DNA of 64,000 nucleotides from Phaeacidiphilus oryzae TH49 (GTDB lineage: Bacteria; Actinomycetota; Actinomycetes; Streptomycetales; Streptomycetaceae), in assembly GCF_000744815.1 (NCBI RefSeq), contig NZ_JQMQ01000005.1, positions 4,855,801-4,919,800 of the forward strand. The letters are read 5' to 3'. The position numbers were made by a program, and so were the translations under genes. The notes beneath the pieces are model-generated. The model was given only the letters and a program-made list of their open reading frames with translations, did no database searches and was not told the DNA's origin. Positions 26,457 through 34,891 of this stretch are shown here, piece after piece. Each line of letters starts with the position of its first letter. Within the stretch, counting starts at the first letter, position 1.

Positions 26457-29183
26457 TCACCCGGCCCCGGTCGGGGACGGGTGCTCTGGGGCCGCCGCGG
26501 TCTGCGGCAGCGGGTGGAGCGCGGGCAGGAAGGGCAGCCCGGTCGGGTGCGGGCCGACCGCCGCCGCGACGGCCAGCAGGCAGCCGGCGGTGCCGGTGGC
26601 GAGGTCCATCGAGAGCCGGAGCATCTGGTCCCCCGGGACGGCCAGTCCGCCGCCGTACGGGAGGGAGTACCAATCCAGCTCGGCGAGTTGGCGCTCCATC
26701 GCCTGCCGCGCCTCCGGGGCGTACCGCGCCTCGCGTGCCAGCGCGAGGATCATCCCCGCGCGCCCGCGGAAGAGCCCCGGCTGGGCGTAGAACCGGCAGC
26801 GGGCGGCACGTCCGATCGCCTCCCGTGCCTCCGCGAACTCGGCGGCCTCGCCCGGGCGGAGGCGGAGGTAGTCGTCGAGCACCGTGCCGATGCCGACGCT
26901 GCCCGCGCCCAGATACGGCATGGTGCGGGTGCCCTCGTCGACCGCCAGGGCGCCGTCGGGGCCCTTCACGCAGCGGTCCAGCTCGGCGCGGAGGGCGGCG
27001 CCCGCGAGGTCCAGGTACGCCTCCTCGGCCGCCCCCACCGTCCGGGCCGCCTCGTGGTGCCGGATCAGGAAGAGGGCCGCGCCGGTTCTGCCGTGCAGCA
27101 GGCCGACTCGCGGGACGGGGCGCCCGGCGGCGAGCCGGTCGGCCACCGTGTCGGCGGCCTGCCGGGCGGCGGCGGACAGGTCGGGCCTGCGGAGGTCGGT
27201 GCCGAGCCGGTCGAGGAGCAGGCCGATGCCGGCCAGCCCGCCGTAGAGGTCACTGGGGAGGCGCAGCCAGTTCTCGGCGAGGATCGCCTCGGTGAGGGCG
27301 CCGGCGGTCTCCGGGTGGCCCAGCCTGGCCAGTACGAGGGCGTCCCCGGCGAGTCCGTCGTACAGTCCGGGGCGCTGTGCGGCGTGCGGGCCCGTCGGGC
27401 CGGTGCCGTCCGCGAGGGTGCCGCGCCGGGCCGCCCGCAGCAGCCATTCCTCCCCGGCCGGATAGCGGGGCGCGCCCGCCTCGGCGAGGGCGTAGAGGAC
27501 CCCGCAGGCGCCGTGGGCCAGGCCGTGTCCGCGGCCGTCCTCGGTGAACTGGGCGATGTCGCCAGGGAAGAGGCGGTCCTCGCGCTCCGGCGTGGCCGAG
27601 GCGAGGATGGCCGCGGCCATCGCGTCCCGCGCGGCCGGCCAGTCCCCGAACGCGGGCAGCCCCTCGCGTACCGGCACCCGCCGCGCCCAGGAGCGCGCCC
27701 GGGCGGAGCCGAGGCCGGATGCCGGGCCCGGCTCGCCCTCGATCTCCGCGACCGCCTCGGTCAGCCATCGCTCGTCCAGGTCAGGGAACATCCGCCGGAT
27801 CAGCTCGGCCAGATGCCGGGCCTTGCCACGGTCCAGCCCGATCAGGCTGGTCAGCGGCAGGAAGAGGGCCAGTCGCAGGCAGGCCAGCGCGTAGCGGTCC
27901 ACGGCGAAGCCGGTGCGGTCGGCCGGGGCCAGGAAGCCGGGGTGGGCCAGCGCCCGCACCCGGCCTTCGTCCAGCGGCGCGGCGGCCTCGAAGTCCAGCA
28001 GCGCCACGCTGTCGTCCGGCCGCACCATCACGTTGAACATGTGGAGGTCGTGGAAGACGATGCCGCGCCCGTGCACCTGCCGGACCGCCGCCTCCACCCC
28101 GGCCTGCACCCCCAGCGCCCAACGGGTGTACGCGGCCAGCCGCTCGGCCGAAGGCTCCCGGCTGATCAGCGGATACCGCTCGGCGTAGCAGGAGTTGAGG
28201 GTCCGGCCGGGGAGGAACTCCTCGACCAGGAAGTGGTGCTCGCCCAGCTCGAACCAGTCCAGCGCGTCCGGTGCCGCGTCCAGGCCCTCCAGGGCCTTCA
28301 GCGCCGCGTGCTCCCGGCGCAGCCGGGCGACCGCGTCGGCTCCGTCGGCGCCGAGACCCGCATGCGGCCGGGCCTCCTTCAGCACCACCTGCCGGCCGCT
28401 GCGCAGGTCGGTTCCCGCGTACACCCCGCCGCCGTTGGAGAAGTGCAGCGCCCGGTCGATCCGGTACGGCAGGTCGCCCACCGTCGTCGCCGCCCGCTCG
28501 GCCGCGTACGGCCGCAGGAACCCGGGCAGCGGCACCCACTCCGGCAGCGCGAACACCGGTCCGCGGACGTCCGGCACCAGCCGGCCGCCGGCGTCCTCGA
28601 TCGCCGGCACCAGCGAGCCGTGCTCGTCGGTGCAGTACCGCTCGGTGAACCCGCCGTACCGGACGAAGACCGGCCGGTCCGCCCCGCAGCGCAGATCGCT
28701 GAGGATGTACGGGCCGGGCTCACCGGCCAGCGCGTCGCCGAGCGCCGCCACCAGGGTCGCCGCCGCGCGCTCGTCGGCCGGATAGACGGTGGCGAACTTG
28801 CCGCTCTGGCCGCGCGGGGCGTACTTGGCGTTGCGCAGCAGCAGCCGGCGCCGGGTCGGCACGAACTTGAACGAGACCCGCCGGGAGACGCAGATCTCCC
28901 AGACCCGCTCCAGCACCCGGTCGGCGTTGTCCAGGGTGGCCGAGACGTGGATCTTCCAGCCCTGCGCGGGCAGCTCGGCGTTCTCGGGGTGCAGCTGCAC
29001 CCAGTCGCCGAGGGCGGTGCGGCGCCAGCCGTCCGGGGTCGGGCGGTCGGCGGCGGCGAGGAGGCCGGCGTCGCCGCCGGCGGTGCGAGCGCCGGAACCG
29101 GCACCGAGGCCGGCTCCCGGCGCCCCCGGCGTCTCGTAGAAGGTGCGGTCGGCCAGACAGTAGGCCTCGTAGCGCTTCTCCAC
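26457..29183 (-). CDS. ramC: Class III lanthipeptide synthetase (lyase-kinase-cyclase) RamC-like
   Basis: 908 residues. The N-terminal phosphoserine-lyase region (about 1-230) is followed by a Ser/Thr-kinase-like domain: glycine loop SNGGGVYAG 249-257, Lys269 in VVLKE, catalytic loop HDLHMFN 378-384 and DFE 397-399. A LanC-like cyclase domain (about 540-890) has repeated GLYDGLAG / LYGGLAGIG / LLHGRTG / YLGAGSVGIG turns, but I do not see the zinc-ligand WCxG/CHG signature, as expected for class III. GTG 29183 follows GGAGG with close spacing. It phosphorylates core Ser, eliminates to dehydroalanine and forms (labionin) rings in RamS. Confidence 0.93.
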   Translation of the reverse strand: MEKRYEAYCLADRTFYETPGAPGAGLGAGSGARTAGGDAGLLAAADRPTPDGWRRTALGDWVQLHPENAELPAQGWKIHVSATLDNADRVLERVWEICVSRRVSFKFVPTRRRLLLRNAKYAPRGQSGKFATVYPADERAAATLVAALGDALAGEPGPYILSDLRCGADRPVFVRYGGFTERYCTDEHGSLVPAIEDAGGRLVPDVRGPVFALPEWVPLPGFLRPYAAERAATTVGDLPYRIDRALHFSNGGGVYAGTDLRSGRQVVLKEARPHAGLGADGADAVARLRREHAALKALEGLDAAPDALDWFELGEHHFLVEEFLPGRTLNSCYAERYPLISREPSAERLAAYTRWALGVQAGVEAAVRQVHGRGIVFHDLHMFNVMVRPDDSVALLDFEAAAPLDEGRVRALAHPGFLAPADRTGFAVDRYALACLRLALFLPLTSLIGLDRGKARHLAELIRRMFPDLDERWLTEAVAEIEGEPGPASGLGSARARSWARRVPVREGLPAFGDWPAARDAMAAAILASATPEREDRLFPGDIAQFTEDGRGHGLAHGACGVLYALAEAGAPRYPAGEEWLLRAARRGTLADGTGPTGPHAAQRPGLYDGLAGDALVLARLGHPETAGALTEAILAENWLRLPSDLYGGLAGIGLLLDRLGTDLRRPDLSAAARQAADTVADRLAAGRPVPRVGLLHGRTGAALFLIRHHEAARTVGAAEEAYLDLAGAALRAELDRCVKGPDGALAVDEGTRTMPYLGAGSVGIGTVLDDYLRLRPGEAAEFAEAREAIGRAARCRFYAQPGLFRGRAGMILALAREARYAPEARQAMERQLAELDWYSLPYGGGLAVPGDQMLRLSMDLATGTAGCLLAVAAAVGPHPTGLPFLPALHPLPQTAAAPEHPSPTGAG

Positions 29184-29258
29184 CGGGTCCCCCTCCGGCC
29201 GTCGGCTGCCTGATCGACCTTTCCAGCCGGGCGCCGGAGGGGGGAGTGGCGTTCGTCA

Positions 29259-29272
29259 TCACCCAACGGTGA
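29259..29272. promoter_or_regulatory. Inverted repeat upstream of ramC, candidate operator
   Basis: TCACC-CAAC-GGTGA is a perfect 5-bp inverted repeat, 76-89 bases upstream of the ramC start in the only gap available for its promoter. It may be the RamR-binding site; TCACCC-type elements are, from memory, part of the known RamR/AmfR sites. Confidence 0.4.
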
Positions 29273-29321
29273 ATAACTCACTGATGCGAAAAGAGGCGTG
29301 AACACGGATCAGCTGTTCGAC

Positions 29322-30974
29322 TCAGCAGCGGGAGACCCGGTCCTGGGTGAGGTAGCCGTGGTCGGCCGTCAGCAGGTGGTCGTAGCAGGAGCCGGTGTCC
29401 GTGCTGCCGGTCCAGTGCTCGCTGCCGGAGCCGTCGGCGGCGGTCACCGTGCCGTCGCTGCGGGCCAGCACGCCGGTCGCGGAGAGCCGGTCGTCGGTCC
29501 AGCCGTCGGGCCCGTCCAGGATCCGGCCCTGGGTGACGGTCGCCTGGAGCCGGTAGTCGTTCCCGTCCGTGTAGAGCGGGATGTACGAGTCCACGGTGAT
29601 CGGGTACGACCAGCTCTCCCGCACCGCCCGGCCGTTGGCGGTGACCGTCGTCGAGCCGTACTCCTGCTGGGCCATCACCTGGCGCTGGCCGGCCGAGGAG
29701 ACCGCGTCGGTGTTCAGGTAGTGGGCGTCCTGGGCGACCGTGGTGGTCACCCGGCCGTGCGAGGTCAGCAGATAGCCGGAGGTGTGCCAGGCCCGCTCGG
29801 CCCGCACCCGGACGTCGGTCTCGCCGGAGGCCGCGCCGGAGCCCGGCGTCTCGGTGGTGGTCACCCCCGGGTCCGCGTTGAGGGTGTCCGCGGTGAGCGC
29901 CCCCGTGGTCTGCTCCGAGCCGTGGTCGGTGTCCAGGAAGAGGGTCCCGTCCACGATCCACTCGTCCGCCGAGCCGTACGGGGTGATGGTGACGGTGTGC
30001 GGCCTCCCGTCGGTCAACTCACCCGCGAACGGCGTCAGATCGATGTCGTACGGCTGGGTGAGGAACTGGTCGATCGCCGGGATCGGGCGCCACAGGGTGG
30101 GCACGATCCCGCCCGAGTAGACCACCGGGTACGGCTGCGCGAGACCGGCCGGCCTGCCGTCCACCGCGACCTGCACCTCGCGGTACGGGCCGCCGCCGCA
30201 CAGGTAGTCCGGGTACTCGGCGGCCAGGTCGCTCGGCACCGCCGTGAACCACTGCTCGTCGCAGCCGCCGCCCCTGGCGTACACCTCCATCCGGACCGAG
30301 GTGAGGTTGCGCGGGAAGACCACCGACCTGCTCGCCGAGCCGCCCGCGCCCAGCGACCACCAACCGGCCTGCGTGGTGCTGCCGTTGGAGAGCGGCAGCA
30401 CCTGGTCGGCCGCCCTGGGCGCCGGGTGGGCGGCGTCGGCCTGGTAGTAGGTGAGCGTCAGCGTCATGTGGTAGACGCCCGTGTAGGTGGTGTCGACGAT
30501 GTTGCCGAGGTCCACCACCAGCGGCTGGGCGGAGTGGAGGAGCGGGGCGAAGGGGGTGACGTCCTTCTCCACGGACCAGCTGATCCCGTCCGGATCCGGC
30601 TCGGGTGTACTGGTGCGCAGCACCTCGGCGCCGCCGATCCACACCCCGGCCAGCCGGTCGTACTGGCGGCCCTGGACGCTGCCGGACCAGCCGAGCACCA
30701 CCTTGTTCCACGGCCCCGGGCAGGCCGCCGGGGGCGCGACGGTGCCGGTGTAGGGGGAGTTGTAGCTGTTGGCGAAGTCGTGCCGCATGACCGTCACCGA
30801 GCAGTGCGGGGTGTCCGGGTGGGAGACCGGCGGGGCCGCGCTGACCGGGTTCTGGTAGTCGACCTCGATCCCGCCGGCCGCCGCGGCGGGACCCACGCCC
30901 CACCCCAGCACCACCAGCAGGGCCGCGGTGCCCGTCGCGGCCAGCCATCGGGCCGAGCGTCTTATCGCGTGCAT
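29322..30974 (-). CDS. Secreted PNGase A-like peptide-N-glycanase
   Basis: 550 residues. A Sec signal peptide (basic start, hydrophobic core, GPAAAAGG cleavage area near 30-35) precedes a protein resembling peptide-N4-(N-acetyl-beta-glucosaminyl)asparagine amidase A: WNKVVLGWSGSVQGRQYDRLAGVWIGGAEVLRTSTPEPDPDG and the VYHMTLTLTYY strand are characteristic. The family removes whole N-glycans from glycoproteins, including plant-type alpha-1,3-fucosylated ones, outside the cell. The C-terminal half is a beta-rich extension with several Cys. GGAGGTG precedes ATG 30974 at eight bases. It is divergent from the next gene and separate from the ram operon, whose synthetase lies downstream on the same strand. 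Confidence 0.8.
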   Translation of the reverse strand: MHAIRRSARWLAATGTAALLVVLGWGVGPAAAAGGIEVDYQNPVSAAPPVSHPDTPHCSVTVMRHDFANSYNSPYTGTVAPPAACPGPWNKVVLGWSGSVQGRQYDRLAGVWIGGAEVLRTSTPEPDPDGISWSVEKDVTPFAPLLHSAQPLVVDLGNIVDTTYTGVYHMTLTLTYYQADAAHPAPRAADQVLPLSNGSTTQAGWWSLGAGGSASRSVVFPRNLTSVRMEVYARGGGCDEQWFTAVPSDLAAEYPDYLCGGGPYREVQVAVDGRPAGLAQPYPVVYSGGIVPTLWRPIPAIDQFLTQPYDIDLTPFAGELTDGRPHTVTITPYGSADEWIVDGTLFLDTDHGSEQTTGALTADTLNADPGVTTTETPGSGAASGETDVRVRAERAWHTSGYLLTSHGRVTTTVAQDAHYLNTDAVSSAGQRQVMAQQEYGSTTVTANGRAVRESWSYPITVDSYIPLYTDGNDYRLQATVTQGRILDGPDGWTDDRLSATGVLARSDGTVTAADGSGSEHWTGSTDTGSCYDHLLTADHGYLTQDRVSRC

Positions 30975-31177
30975 CGGTGCGCCACCTCCGCCTCACCTGA
31001 ACCTGTGTCAGGACCATGCCCCACCCGTCACAACCCGCACAAGAGCCCGAGCCGTTGTGGCCGGTGATCTCGGCGGAGCCGGGTGCGGACACGGCGCGAA
31101 TGCGGAACGATGAGGGCGGACCAGGGTTTTCGCAGCGTTTTCGACGAGCTCGAGCAAGCCCGACGACGAGGAGACGT

Positions 31178-33073
31178 ATGGTGCGCGGCAAGCCGGCACG
31201 GGGCTGGTGGGGGCGGCTCGCCCACCCGCGGACGGCGGCGGCCACCGCCGGGCCGGAACCGGACACCGGGCGCGAGGGCCGCGGGTCGTCGGCCATGGGC
31301 GGGAGTACCGCCGGCGTCTCGCCGGAGGCCTCGGCCGAGGCCGCGGGCGGACCCGCCGAGCACGGTTCTGCGGCCCCCTCCGAGCCGCCGGCCCCGCGGC
31401 CGGTCGCGGACACCCTCGCCACCGTCCTCGGCCCCCACGCCCCCGGTGCCGGCTCCGGCGGCGGTTCCGCCGCGGGCGGCGGTCCCGGCCAGGACGCCTC
31501 GGCGAAGGGCTGGGACGAGGAGAGCTGGGACGAGGACGCCGAAGGCGAGCCCGACGGCCCTCGACTCCCGCCCGTAGAAGGCCCGTCGGCGAACGCCCAT
31601 CCGCACGCCACGGCGACGGTGAACGCCGCCCCCCAGGACCCGGCCGCCGCCCGCAGCCGCCGCTCCTACCTCGCCGCCCAGTACACCGAGGCCGCCGAGG
31701 ACGCCGAGCAGCGCCTGGAGGAGCTGCTGGCGATAGCCGCCGAACCCCCGCCCCCGGCCGACTTCGACTCCCTCCGCCGGCACTACCGCCCCCGGCCGCT
31801 GCCGCCGGAGGCCGACCCCGGCACGCCGCCGGCCTGGGCCGACTACGCCCCGCCGGAGCCGTCCGGGCAGTCCACTGGGCAGTCCGCCGGCCAGAGCGCG
31901 GGCGCCCGCAGCGCCGCCTCGTCGGTCGGCTCCGGCTCGGCCTCGCCCGCCTCCCGCGAGTACCTCAGGATCCGCGCCGAGGCCCGTCTGGCGTACCAGA
32001 AGGCGCTGCGCGAATTCCGGGAGCGGCAGAGCGAGTTGGCCGAGGCCTCGGCCCGGGTGCACGCCGAGCACGAGCAGGCCGAGCGGGCCCGAGAGCACGC
32101 CGTCCGCGAGTTCAACCAGCGCCTCGACGTCTGCCGGGAGGCCTACGAGGACGCCCAGCCGCAGGCCGTCGAGTCGGTGCTCGAGCGCGCCCTGGCCACC
32201 GCCACCGCCCGGCTCACCGACCAGCTCCCGGGCCTTCCCGGGCTGCCCGGCACCGGCAGCGCGCGGGTCCGCTACCGCTCCCTCACCCGCACCGCCGTCG
32301 TCGACCTGGCGCTGCCCGCGCCCGGCATCGTCCCGGCCGCGCTCAGCTTCCGCCCGGCCCTCGAAGGGGTCGAGGGCATCCAGCGCCCGCCCGCCGAAGT
32401 GCGGGCCCGCTACGAGCAGTTGACCGCACGGCTGGTGCTCCGCGCGCTCTACGCCCTGCTCGCCGTGGACACCGGCGGCGTCCTCTACGGCATCGTCCTC
32501 AACGGCCGGGTCGGCACCCCCGACCCGGAGTCGCGCTGCCTGGTCTCGGTGGACGCCCGCTACGAGGAGCTGGTCGGCGGCGACGCCCTGCTGCCGCTCC
32601 ACCACGCCGAGGCGGTCGAGCGGCTGCGCGCGCTCAGCGGCGCCCACTCCGACGACCCGTACGCCCAGCACCCGGTGCAGCCCCGCGCGCAGCTGCCCAT
32701 GACGGACGCGCCGCCCGCGCCCGAGCAGCTGTCCCAGGGCGAATTCGCCGCGCTGGCAGCCGAGTTGTTCGACCGGATGGGCAGCACCGGCTGGTCGCCG
32801 CGGCTGCTCGGCCGGGACGGCCTGCTGGCCCTCGCCGACGAGGAGGTGGTCTGCGTGGCCCGCCGGCCGCAGGTGATCAGCGCCGACGCGGTGCGCAGCG
32901 CCCTGGAGGCCGCCGAGGAGGAGGGCCGGCCGCGCTGCGTCTGGGCCACCACCGGACGCTTCCACCCGGACGCGGAGGCGCTGGCCGAGGAACGCCCGGA
33001 GCTCCGGCTGATCGACGGCGTCGAGCTGCGCGACCTGATCCGCACCCAGCTCGGGGCCGAACTGGGCGGCTGA
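31178..33073 (+). CDS. Coiled-coil protein with degenerate Mrr-like nuclease domain
   Basis: 631 residues. The first 230 are low-complexity (Ala/Gly/Pro/Ser, acidic). Residues about 255-345 form a charged coiled coil (EYLRIRAEARLAYQKALREFRERQSELAEA...). A compact domain follows, including RYRSLTRTAVVDLALPAP and LTARLVLRALYALLA. The last 100 residues resemble the Mrr_cat restriction-endonuclease fold: GWSPRLLGRDG, then VVCVARRPQVISADAVRSAL, CVWATTGRFHPDAEALAEER and LIDGVELRDLI. The usual [Q/E]xK catalytic pair is replaced (VCVAR), so nuclease activity is doubtful. ATG 31178 follows GGAG with a short spacer; GTG 31181 is the alternative. Confidence 0.7.
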   Translation: MVRGKPARGWWGRLAHPRTAAATAGPEPDTGREGRGSSAMGGSTAGVSPEASAEAAGGPAEHGSAAPSEPPAPRPVADTLATVLGPHAPGAGSGGGSAAGGGPGQDASAKGWDEESWDEDAEGEPDGPRLPPVEGPSANAHPHATATVNAAPQDPAAARSRRSYLAAQYTEAAEDAEQRLEELLAIAAEPPPPADFDSLRRHYRPRPLPPEADPGTPPAWADYAPPEPSGQSTGQSAGQSAGARSAASSVGSGSASPASREYLRIRAEARLAYQKALREFRERQSELAEASARVHAEHEQAERAREHAVREFNQRLDVCREAYEDAQPQAVESVLERALATATARLTDQLPGLPGLPGTGSARVRYRSLTRTAVVDLALPAPGIVPAALSFRPALEGVEGIQRPPAEVRARYEQLTARLVLRALYALLAVDTGGVLYGIVLNGRVGTPDPESRCLVSVDARYEELVGGDALLPLHHAEAVERLRALSGAHSDDPYAQHPVQPRAQLPMTDAPPAPEQLSQGEFAALAAELFDRMGSTGWSPRLLGRDGLLALADEEVVCVARRPQVISADAVRSALEAAEEEGRPRCVWATTGRFHPDAEALAEERPELRLIDGVELRDLIRTQLGAELGG

Positions 33074-33169
33074 CGGCGTGCGGACGGTCGGCGGGCGGTT
33101 CTACGCCACCTCCGTGAATCGGCCCGCAGGAAGGGTGCGCCGAGGGGGGCGAACTGTCAGGCTGAGTCC

Positions 33170-33637
33170 ATGGGCTTCCCCTTCCTAGAGAACTGGCGCG
33201 CCCGGCACGGGATCTCCCGCGGGATCGCCGTCTTCCACGGCCGGGACGGCGGTGACGGCGCCACCGGCGGGGGTCCCGACGCGGCGACCCTCAACGAGCT
33301 GCTCTCCGAGTGCGAACTCCTGCGCGAGCAGGCCATAGCCGCCGGAGTGGAGCTCGACGACACCCCGCGCTCGCTGGAACGCCTCGACCAGCTGCTGCCG
33401 CGCTGGCGCGAGGACCCGGACACCGCCTCCTGGCTCGGCAACGACGCCGGGCTCTACCTCGGCACCGTGATCGTCCAGCGGATCGCGCGCGCCGCCTGGC
33501 AGCTGTGGCCGAACGGCCACCCCGTCGTCCTGCTGGCCAGCGGGCGGGAACTGGACGTGGTGGAGCTCGGCCACGCGTGGGCGATCGAGGGCGCCCCCGA
33601 ACTCTCCGCGATCTACAACGAGGTGTCCGAGGGCTGA
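33170..33637 (+). CDS. DUF6278-like conserved protein
   Basis: 155 residues, soluble. It starts MGFPFLENWRARHGISRGIAVF and has a helical middle (LLSECELLREQAIAAGVELDDTPRSLERLDQLLPRWRED) and an alpha/beta C-terminal part with WLGNDAGLYLGTVIVQRI and VVLLASGRELDVVELG. I think this is the actinobacterial family labelled DUF6278, function unknown, but the assignment is from memory. It lies 96 bases after the Mrr-like gene on the same strand; CAGGCT at 33158-33163 could be a -10 for a short or leaderless transcript. Confidence 0.65.
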   Translation: MGFPFLENWRARHGISRGIAVFHGRDGGDGATGGGPDAATLNELLSECELLREQAIAAGVELDDTPRSLERLDQLLPRWREDPDTASWLGNDAGLYLGTVIVQRIARAAWQLWPNGHPVVLLASGRELDVVELGHAWAIEGAPELSAIYNEVSEG

Positions 33638-33638
33638 C

Positions 33639-33690
33639 CGCGGCCTCAGCCCGCGGCCTCACCCCGCGGCCTCAGCCCGCGGCCACCGCG
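33639..33690. repeat. 13-bp tandem repeat, three copies plus a partial fourth
   Basis: CGCGGCCTCAGCC occurs at 33639-33651, with one change at 33652-33664, and again at 33665-33677; a diverged fourth unit follows to 33690. The array fills the gap between two convergent genes and enters the 3' end of the leftward one. Confidence 0.75.
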
Positions 33691-34712
33691 CAGGCGGTCC
33701 GCCGGCCCTGGCCCGGGTTGTGGATCGCGATCAGGTACCGGGTGCCGGAGGGGCAGCTCCGGCCCGGCGGCCTGGTGATGGCGACCACCCGGTACTGCGC
33801 GGCGGGCCGGGCCCCGCGGCCGCACGCGGTCTCCCGGACCGGGGTGCCGCCCGCCCCCGGGCCGCCCACCGCGGCCAGGCAGTCGCCGACGACGATCCCG
33901 CTGCCGCCGCCCTGCCCCGGGTCCCCCGGATGCGGGCCGTGCAGCTTCCGCAGGCAGGCCACCCCGGCCGGCACCGAGGCGGGCGCCCCGGCGACGCCGC
34001 CGACCGCGGCGCCGAGCACGGTGGTCAGCCCCAGCTCGAAGTCGGTGTTCGCCGGGCAGGGCGGGGGCGAGGCAGTCCCGGCCGGCAGCCGCAGCGTCAC
34101 CCTGCCGTAGGCCGACCGGTCCGAGCAGGCCACCTGGCGGAAGGACAGCCCGGTCCGGCCGCGCCGCTCGGCCACGCACGCGCCCGCGGGAAGGATGGAG
34201 CCGCCGCCGGAGGCGCCGGGCGTCCCCGGCGGCAGCTGCAGGATGCCCGAGGCTCCGGGCCGCAGCAGGGTCCCGTGCGAGCCGCCCGACCCGCCCGAGC
34301 CGCCAGAACCGCCCGACCCCGATGAGCCCGCAGAACTCCCGCCCGCGCCCGCGCCGGCTCCGGTCCCAGCCCCGCCGCCGGTCCGGGCCCGGGCGTCCGC
34401 CGAGCTCGCGACGGTCGAGGTCGACGGCGCGGACGAGCGGGTCGCGGCGGGCGTGCCCGCGCCCCCGGAGTCCGCCGCCGACGGCGCCGCCTTTCGTCCG
34501 CCGTAAGCCCCCTGAGCAGCCGAAGACCCCTGGCCGCCGTCCGGCCCCGCCGGGAGGAGGGACACCCGCGCCGAGGCGCTCCCGGTGCCCGTTCCCGTGC
34601 CAGGACCCGCCGTGCCGTCCTCGCCGACCCCGGCGGCCGTGGCGAGCAGCCCGGCGGCCAGCAGCGCGCCGAGCGCGAACCCGGCGCGCGAACCTCCGCG
34701 TCCGCTACGCAT
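33672..34712 (-). CDS. Exported Ser/Gly-rich protein of unknown function
   Basis: 346 residues. A short basic N-terminus and hydrophobic segment (FALGALLAAGLLATAAG, about 11-27) form a signal peptide or anchor. A disordered Gly/Ser/Ala/Thr stretch to about residue 150 includes a run of SGGSGGSGG repeats. The C-terminal globular part carries six or more Cys (ACVAERR, VACSDRS, PPPCPAN, VACLRKL, VVGDCLA, ETACGRG, RSCPSG), suggesting a disulfide-bonded extracellular domain. I recognise no family. GGGGGAGG lies seven bases before ATG 34712. It is followed upstream on the same strand by a lipoprotein gene, and both may be cell-surface proteins. Confidence 0.72.
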   Translation of the reverse strand: MRSGRGGSRAGFALGALLAAGLLATAAGVGEDGTAGPGTGTGTGSASARVSLLPAGPDGGQGSSAAQGAYGGRKAAPSAADSGGAGTPAATRSSAPSTSTVASSADARARTGGGAGTGAGAGAGGSSAGSSGSGGSGGSGGSGGSHGTLLRPGASGILQLPPGTPGASGGGSILPAGACVAERRGRTGLSFRQVACSDRSAYGRVTLRLPAGTASPPPCPANTDFELGLTTVLGAAVGGVAGAPASVPAGVACLRKLHGPHPGDPGQGGGSGIVVGDCLAAVGGPGAGGTPVRETACGRGARPAAQYRVVAITRPPGRSCPSGTRYLIAIHNPGQGRRTACAVAAG

Positions 34713-34891
34713 GGACGTGCCTCCCCCGGTGCCACGTGTCCTCCCCCGGCGACAGCCCGGCGCCTGGCACCTTCCGGCAGCGTACGCATCCGGAGGGGGC
34801 GGCACACCACCGCGAACCGGCCGTTGTGCCGCTTCCCCGCGGCGGACACCCCTACTCTCGCGACACCTGACCGCTCGGCGCCCCGCTGGGC

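Noticed and set aside
31083-31177. Possible small gene starting MRADQGFRSVFDELEQ between PNGase A and the Mrr-like gene
   Set aside because: The first 20 residues look protein-like, but the frame turns into an antisense-like Arg/Pro-rich sequence inside the Mrr-like gene and has no good ribosome-binding site.
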